The notes under the pieces were generated by a model, which did no database searches, was not told the DNA's origin, and saw only the letters and a program-made list of their open reading frames with translations. From Apostichopus japonicus (lineage: Eukaryota; Echinodermata; Holothuroidea; Aspidochirotida; Stichopodidae), in assembly GCF_037975245.1 (NCBI RefSeq), contig NC_092561.1, positions 15,383,001-15,447,000 of the forward strand: DNA of 64,000 nucleotides, given 5' to 3'. A program made the position numbers and the translations under genes. Positions 57,548 through 64,000 of this stretch are shown one piece after another. Numbering within the stretch: position 1 is the first letter of the stretch; the number at the start of each line of letters is the position of its first letter.

Positions 57548-59026
57548 CTGGAGAAAAATATCAAACGAAACAATAACCTTGTTTTTACGTGCTGTAAATT
57601 CTAAAATATGATGGATTACGAAACATAACAAATATATTATCTATAGCAATCCACAGATCAATCATATGAACTTCTTTAGGTTGGTAACGATGTTATCACC
57701 CTTAAAAATATGGGGGGGGGGGATTTTAGTCTTAATATGTCATTTTCCAAGAAAACAAAATTGATTGTTGTTGATGTTTCTATAGCTATTCTGTTTTAAT
57801 GCACATTTAAAATATGCTGTGTTTCTGTAATGCTCCTTTAATTAAGGCGCAAATGATGATGACGTCAGCTTCAGAGTGCAAGCCTGAATGGCACTGTTAA
57901 TCCATTGTTTGATCAATTTTAATTACTCAACAAACATGTTTGTTGTAGTTTGAATTTCATATAAACACCATGAGTATCCTCGGATGATATTCATTACAAT
58001 TTTATTTTTTATTGACAGATTTGTAACATACTATCAAACACATTCAATGAAGATATAACAGACATGTCTCCCCATTACATTGGGTCTGCGTACATGGTTA
58101 GAATACAGAGTCCAGTCACTTTAACGGATGCGCTTCGGTTGTTTAAAGGGATAGCATTTCCCAAAAATTAACTTGAAGTTATAGAAATGCAACCTGAACT
58201 TGTAAAAGTGCGCCCCTCTCTCTGGTCTACAACATATTATACATACATGTTGTACCCAAAATCATTCTTACACTATAATTAGGTCGGCACTTTGTTCACT
58301 GAAGATCGAAGGTGGATTTTCAGATCTAGATTCAACTCGAGCCGACCAAATATGACCAGCTATTCGGGTCGGCCACATAACGCAATCTGCGTCGGACACA
58401 GACAGAAATAAAAGTGGCAAATGTTGTGTACAGTTTCTATTAGCTGATAACAGCTTACTGTATGAAGGAAAGTTAATCGAGATACAAAAAGAAATTTTGG
58501 TGGACATCTTTACACCCAGGCGCAAAGCACATGTAGGACGAATTAATGGTGCTTTTCATTCAAATGAGCTATTGACCACGCATGCTCGTTAACATCAATT
58601 TGACTAGAGTAACCATCATATTTAAAACATATCAATTATTGAAACAAAATTGATAGCAACACAATCGGTAGGGAACGAATCGAATATGAAATATAAAAGT
58701 ACCAACTTGAAGTTTCATTTATAAGACCCTACCTATAGGGTCATGTATTATCGATTCGGTTATGAGTAGAAAAGAATTATGTAAATAGCTTATATGAATA
58801 TCTTACGACGGAATATTCCAAAAGTTCGATTCAAATATTTTGTAAGGTTGCTCCGGAATTATATTACGCGTTTTGGTCAAGACGTCATGCTTCATGTAAT
58901 TAATTACAATACACGTTAAATTGTGTTATTTCTCACGTCTACATGTTAGGTCGAAACCAATATTGTGTTTAATAAAAATCACTTCTAGGCGTTTTTGTCT
59001 GTTGGGGGGAGGGGAGTGACCTTCAG
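57548..59026. other. No gene supported
   Basis: AT-rich, with a G-run at 57712-57722. A minus-strand frame at 58525-58268 shows no family motif. Confidence 0.4.
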
Positions 59027-62000
59027 ATGTATACCTCTCTTTAACGTTGATATTATGTTAAAGAACATGGAAATATAGTATTATAAGCACATTGCAAATA
59101 AACGTGTTTCGGAATTCATTAGGGGTTGCAAAGTTTGAAATTACACTCCGCTTCTATTAGGGGAAGGGGCGATGTGCCTACGCTTACCAACTTGACCAAT
59201 ACAATCTAATTTACAACCCCCATACCAATGTTTGATTTCAAGCTCTGAAATAGAGACCCTCAGGCGGGTGCACTGTGAATTTCCATAAATTATAGAGTCC
59301 GGGAGACTACAACTGAGAATAGCAAGGCCATCTCCCCCCCCCTTCCCTCCCCTCCCTCGATGCGTTCGAAACCTTAACAGGGGGAAAGTATTCACTAAAA
59401 ATGACAACTCTTTCCCTTTTATCCCCTAAGGGAAGACCAGGGGAGACAAGTTTCAGGTCGAATATCAATTATCTATCGAATATTTATATATTGGTAATAG
59501 GTGGGGGTGGGGTGAGGGGAATCGATATATCACTAAAAAATGACAACTCTTTCCCCTTAGGGGAAAAAAGACTACCAAGTAGCCTCTTTACAGAGAGTGT
59601 CTGAATCGAGTGGAAACCCGCAAGGACGTACACTCGTTATGTGGTCGCACTAAAACGTGTTCTATTCTGCTATTTCAAGTTTTAAGTAAAAACCTATCGG
59701 ATTGCCAGAGTTTCAGCACCAACCATTAGTATGTAAAGAAATCATGCAGATATTCGCCACAATCGAGCGAAAAAAAAGTATAAAAAGTAACGGAAGGGTG
59801 CAAGAATATCATAGTTTCCAATTCGCCCTCGATGGATATGACCAACAACATGATGTTTTCACGATCTTTTGCAAGATGTTCGTGGATAACTATATTTGAA
59901 ACTAATGAATGCCTTTCCTTCAAAATAGTCTTTAATTAAAGTTTTATGTACAAATTACGTACTTACAAGCCGAAAGAATCATTCCAAGTTCTAACGATAG
60001 TGTTTAACGGATTTTAACGTGAAGTACAATATGCCCGTAGACAAATACAAGGAAAAGTAGAAAAATAAAAAATAAAATAGATATTTGAAGTATATTTAAT
60101 TCTGAACCCATACCAAAAAGTTCGCGAATTTTCAGCGTCATTTTACATTCTAAACTCCATTCGGAAGTAGTACATTCCACAAGATCAAAGAACCCATAGC
60201 ATGTGGCTGTCCGAAAATAGTGGTCTGCAGACTCGCTGCTATCTCCACCAAAAGATTTAAATTAAACCCGAAGTATAGTTTTCTTCGTATATTTAGATCG
60301 CCATCTTGTTGATCACTTATAAACAAACCTCGTTCACGAACATAAAACATTATAACTGCATTATTTTACTCTTATTTTAAATGTACATGGCGCCCCCTAT
60401 CCCTCTTCTCTACCCCTTCAGAACAAGTAGTTCCGGTTTACTCTACGAGGACAAAAAACCCACAGACCTTGGCCGTCCGAAAGCATATTATATGATGATT
60501 TTGTAATTAAAAGTTCAAAATGTATGTTTGTTTACTTAATATAAATCACAAATTAAATGAACGTTAATGGAAAGAGTTTGAAGTTTGTTCATGAACCATG
60601 AACCGTCAAAAAAGAAACATTTTCAGAGCTAAAGAGCTACCCGGTGACAGAACAGGCAGGGTTGTAGTAGATCTCTGTGTCTACACACATCTCAATTCTA
60701 TATTTCATGACATTCTTCTTTTGTTTTGTTCTTGTTTACTGATACCAACATGTAGGAATTACTTAAAACTTTCAAAGATTTAGAATTGTTGTGTTAGCCA
60801 AGCCAAAAATAGAACTGGACAATGACCTGGTACAAAAGCTGCATTTTAAGTGAAGAATTGACTGTCTAGGAAAGCACCATATTTCGACAAGTCACCCTGT
60901 TTACCACCGTTATCGAAATTTCATGTAACTTGTTCTCGTCTCGTCGAAGTTTATTAATATCAGATTCAATTCTGTATAGATGGCCATGTTTCTAATCTTT
61001 TAGAATCATCGTTCAATACAACACTCGCTCCTATAATGGCTTAGGCCTATTTATTGTGTAGGCCTACTAATGCCTGTGGCTACATGGCTTCGGTATAATG
61101 GGATGATTTTCTAATTGAAAGACCAGAATGTTTTATGTTATAAATTCATGATAAATGTTAGGCCAATTATGTGGGGAAAAAAATACTTCAGAGCTAAAAA
61201 AGTAACCGTTGAAAAGAACTAAAGACCGATAACGAGCTTTACATACTACTATCTATCATAGGACGCTGTAGCATCCTTTCACGTTGACTGCAGATTTGGT
61301 GTTTTGGACCTCTTGGTGTTTATGACCCGGTTGATTGGCTTGAGCGTGCGGCAGAATCTTTCTCTCGTTGAAATAACGTGTAAAAAATTGAAAAGATGTC
61401 AAACTTCAAGACTTGTTAGTTGTATATGAAGGATCTTACAAGTGTATGTATACCTCTCTTTAACGTTGATATTATGTTAAAGAACATGGAAATATAGTAT
61501 TATAAGCACATTGCAAATAAACGTGTTTCGGAATTCATTAGGGGTTGCAAAGTGTGAAATTACACTCCGCTTCTATTAGGGGAAGGGGCGATGTGCCTAC
61601 GCTTACCAACTTGACCAATACAATCTAATTTACAACCCCCATACCAATGTTTGATTTCAAGCTCTGAAATAGAGACCCTCAGGCGGGTGCACTGTGAATT
61701 TCCATAAATTATAGAGTCCGGGAGACTACAACTGAGAATAGCAAGGCCATCTCCCCCCCCCTTCCCTCCCCTCCCTCGATGCGTTCGAAACCTTAACAGG
61801 GGGAAAGTATTCACTAAAAATGACAACTCTTTCCCTTTTATCCCCTAAGGGAAGACCAGGGGAGACAAGTTTCAGGTCGAATATCAATTATCTATCGAAT
61901 ATTTATATATTGGTAATAGGTGGGGGTGGGGTGAGGGGAATCGATATATCACTAAAAAATGACAACTCTTTCCCCTTAGGGGAAAAAAGACTACCAAGTA

Positions 62001-64000
62001 GCCTCTTTACAGAGAGTGTCTGAATCGAGTGGAAACCCGCAAGGACGTACACTCGTTATGTGGTCGCACTAAAACGTGTTCTATTCTGCTATTTCAAGTT
62101 TTAAGTAAAAACCTATCGGATTGCCAGAGTTTCAGCACCAACCATTAGTATGTAAAGAAATCATGCAGATATTCGCCACAATCGAGCGAAAAAAAAGTAT
62201 AAAAAGTAACGGAAGGGTGCAAGAATATCATAGTTTCCAATTCGCCCTCGATGGATATGACCAACAACATGATGTTTTCACGATCTTTTGCAAGATGTTC
62301 GTGGATAACTATATTTGAAACTAATGAATGCCTTTCCTTCAAAATAGTCTTTAATTAAAGTTTTATGTACAAATTACGTACTTACAAGCCGAAAGAATCA
62401 TTCCAAGTTCTAACGATAGTGTTTAACGGATTTTAACGTGAAGTACAATATGCCCGTAGACAAATACAAGGAAAAGTAGAAAAATAAAAAATAAAATAGA
62501 TATTTGAAGTATATTTAATTCTGAACCCATACCAAAAAGTTCGCGAATTTTCAGCGTCATTTTACATTCTAAACTCCATTCGAAAGTAGTACATTCCACA
62601 AGATCAAAGAACCCATAGCATGTGGCTGTCCGAAAATAGTGGTCTGCAGACTCGCTGCTATCTCCACCAAAAGATTTAAATTAAACCCGAAGTATAGTTT
62701 TCTTCGTATATTTAGATCGCCATCTTGTTGATCACTTATAAACAAACCTCGTTCACGAACATAAAACATTATAACTGCATTATTTTACTCTTATTTTAAA
62801 TGTACATGGCGCCCCCTATCCCTCTTCTCTACCCCTTCAGAACAAGTAGTTCCGGTTTACTCTACGAGGACAAAAAACCCACAGACCTTGGCCGTCCGAA
62901 AGCATATTATATGATGATTTTGTAATTAAAAGTTCAAAATGTATGTTTGTTTACTTAATATAAATCACAAATTAAATGAACGTTAATGGAAAGAGTTTGA
63001 AGTTTGTTCATGAACCATGAACCGTCAAAAAAGAAACATTTTCAGAGCTAAAGAGCTACCCGGTGACAGAACAGGCAGGGTTGTAGTAGATCTCTGTGTC
63101 TACACACATCTCAATTCTATATTTCATGACATTCTTCTTTTGTTTTGTTCTTGTTTACTGATACCAACATGTAGGAATTACTTAAAACTTTCAAAGATTT
63201 AGAATTGTTGTGTTAGCCAAGCCAAAAATAGAACTGGACAATGACCTGGTACAAAAGCTGCATTTTAAGTGAAGAATTGACTGTCTAGGAAAGCACCATA
63301 TTTCGACAAGTCACCCTGTTTACCACCGTTATCGAAATTTCATGTAACTTGTTCTCGTCTCGTCGAAGTTTATTAATATCAGATTCAATTCTGTATAGAT
63401 GGCCATGTTTCTAATCTTTTAGAATCATCGTTCAATACAACACTCACTCCTATAATGGCTTAGGCCTATTTATTGTGTAGGCCTACTAATGCCTGTGGCT
63501 ACATGGCTTCGGTATAATGGGATGATTTTCTAATTGAAAGACCAGAATGTTTTATGTTATAAATTCATGATAAATGTTAGGCCAATTATGTGGGGAAAAA
63601 TACTTCAGAGCTAAAAATGTAACCGTTGAAAAGAACTAAAGACCGATAACGAGCTTTACATACTACTATCTATCATAGGACGCTGTAGCATCCTTTCACG
63701 TTGACTGCAGATTTGGTGTTTTGGACCTCTTGGTGTTTATGACCCGGTTGATTGGCTTGAGCGTGCGGCAGAATCTTTCTCTCGTTGAAATAACGTGTAA
63801 AAAATTGAAAAGATGTCAAACTTCAAGACTTGTTAGTTGTATATGAAGGATCTTACAAGTGTATGTATACCTCTCTTTAACGTTGATATTATGTTAAAGA
63901 ACATGGAAATATAGTATTATAAGCACATTGCAAATAAACGTGTTTCGGAATTCATTAGGGGTTGCGAAGTGTGAAATTACACTCCGCTTCTATTAGGGGA
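59027..64000. repeat. Tandem duplication, 2.42-kb unit, two copies plus a third start
   Basis: The unit starts atgtatacctctctttaacg at 59027, 61446 and 63863, offsets of 2419 and 2417 bp. The copies differ at only a few sites (for example tttgaaat/gtgaaat, cggaag/cgaaag, one A-run). No protein family is recognised in the unit; all frames are short. Inside it are two related palindromic phrases, actctttccctttta-tcccctaaggga and actctttccccttagggga. The array continues beyond the window. Confidence 0.95.

Noticed and set aside
59141-62342. Pairs of identical ORFs of 60-90 codons repeated 2419 bp apart
   Set aside because: Their identity comes from the tandem DNA duplication, not from selection on protein; both strands are open at the same places.

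Overview
The window is non-coding-rich eukaryotic DNA, most likely from a marine deuterostome invertebrate; an echinoderm such as a sea cucumber is my best guess. The reasons are phase-matched GT/AG introns, a retained ApaG-domain (F-box only protein 3-like) gene, a cholinesterase-type exon, Gypsy and CR1-like retroelement remains, and very many short hAT-type elements with 8-bp target duplications. The species is an inference. I see no bacterial-type genes, rRNA or CRISPR.

Layout. 1-1.4 kb: an interspersed repeat. 1.6-3.84 kb (+): three phase-matched exons that complete an ApaG domain and end at a stop codon. 3.85-5.1 kb: a GGAT-rich minisatellite and a TTAA-flanked MITE. 5.9-7.5 kb (-): a frameshifted LINE. 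8.4-10.95 kb: a large inverted repeat split by a hAT-like insertion, which itself contains a second hAT-like insertion. 12.3-14.5 kb: related non-autonomous hAT material. 14.6-15.5 kb (-): a CR1/L2-like LINE 3' end. 16.7-17.35 kb (-): a MULE transposase relic. 18.9-20.3 kb (-): a Gypsy RT/RNase H fragment abutting another LINE 3' end.

20.3-46 kb is a family of composite units. Each carries, on the minus strand, an apurinic-endonuclease-like (EEP) domain of LINE origin without a reverse transcriptase, fused in frame to a charged tail encoded by a CT-rich tract of a hAT-like element. Five copies are visible; three have uninterrupted reading frames. Three copies form a tandem array with a period of about 2.8-2.96 kb. 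One copy is split by a 4313-bp TA-flanked element (35471-39783) that carries a SAM-domain gene and, 2 nt after its stop, a C2H2 zinc-finger gene. That element is the best candidate here for an undescribed mobile system.

46.5-48.26 kb is a regular 173-bp satellite. 48.25-50 kb holds a fold-back element and a third hAT-like family. 52.2 kb has a weak THAP-like remnant; 53.2-55.5 kb (-) is a decayed Gypsy gag/protease/RT region with an LTR-like segment. 57.4 kb (-) is a single dead cholinesterase-like exon. 59.03-64 kb is a recent, nearly identical tandem duplication (unit 2.42 kb) that runs off the window edge. Most of the coding potential is mobile-element debris; only the ApaG gene looks like an ordinary host gene.
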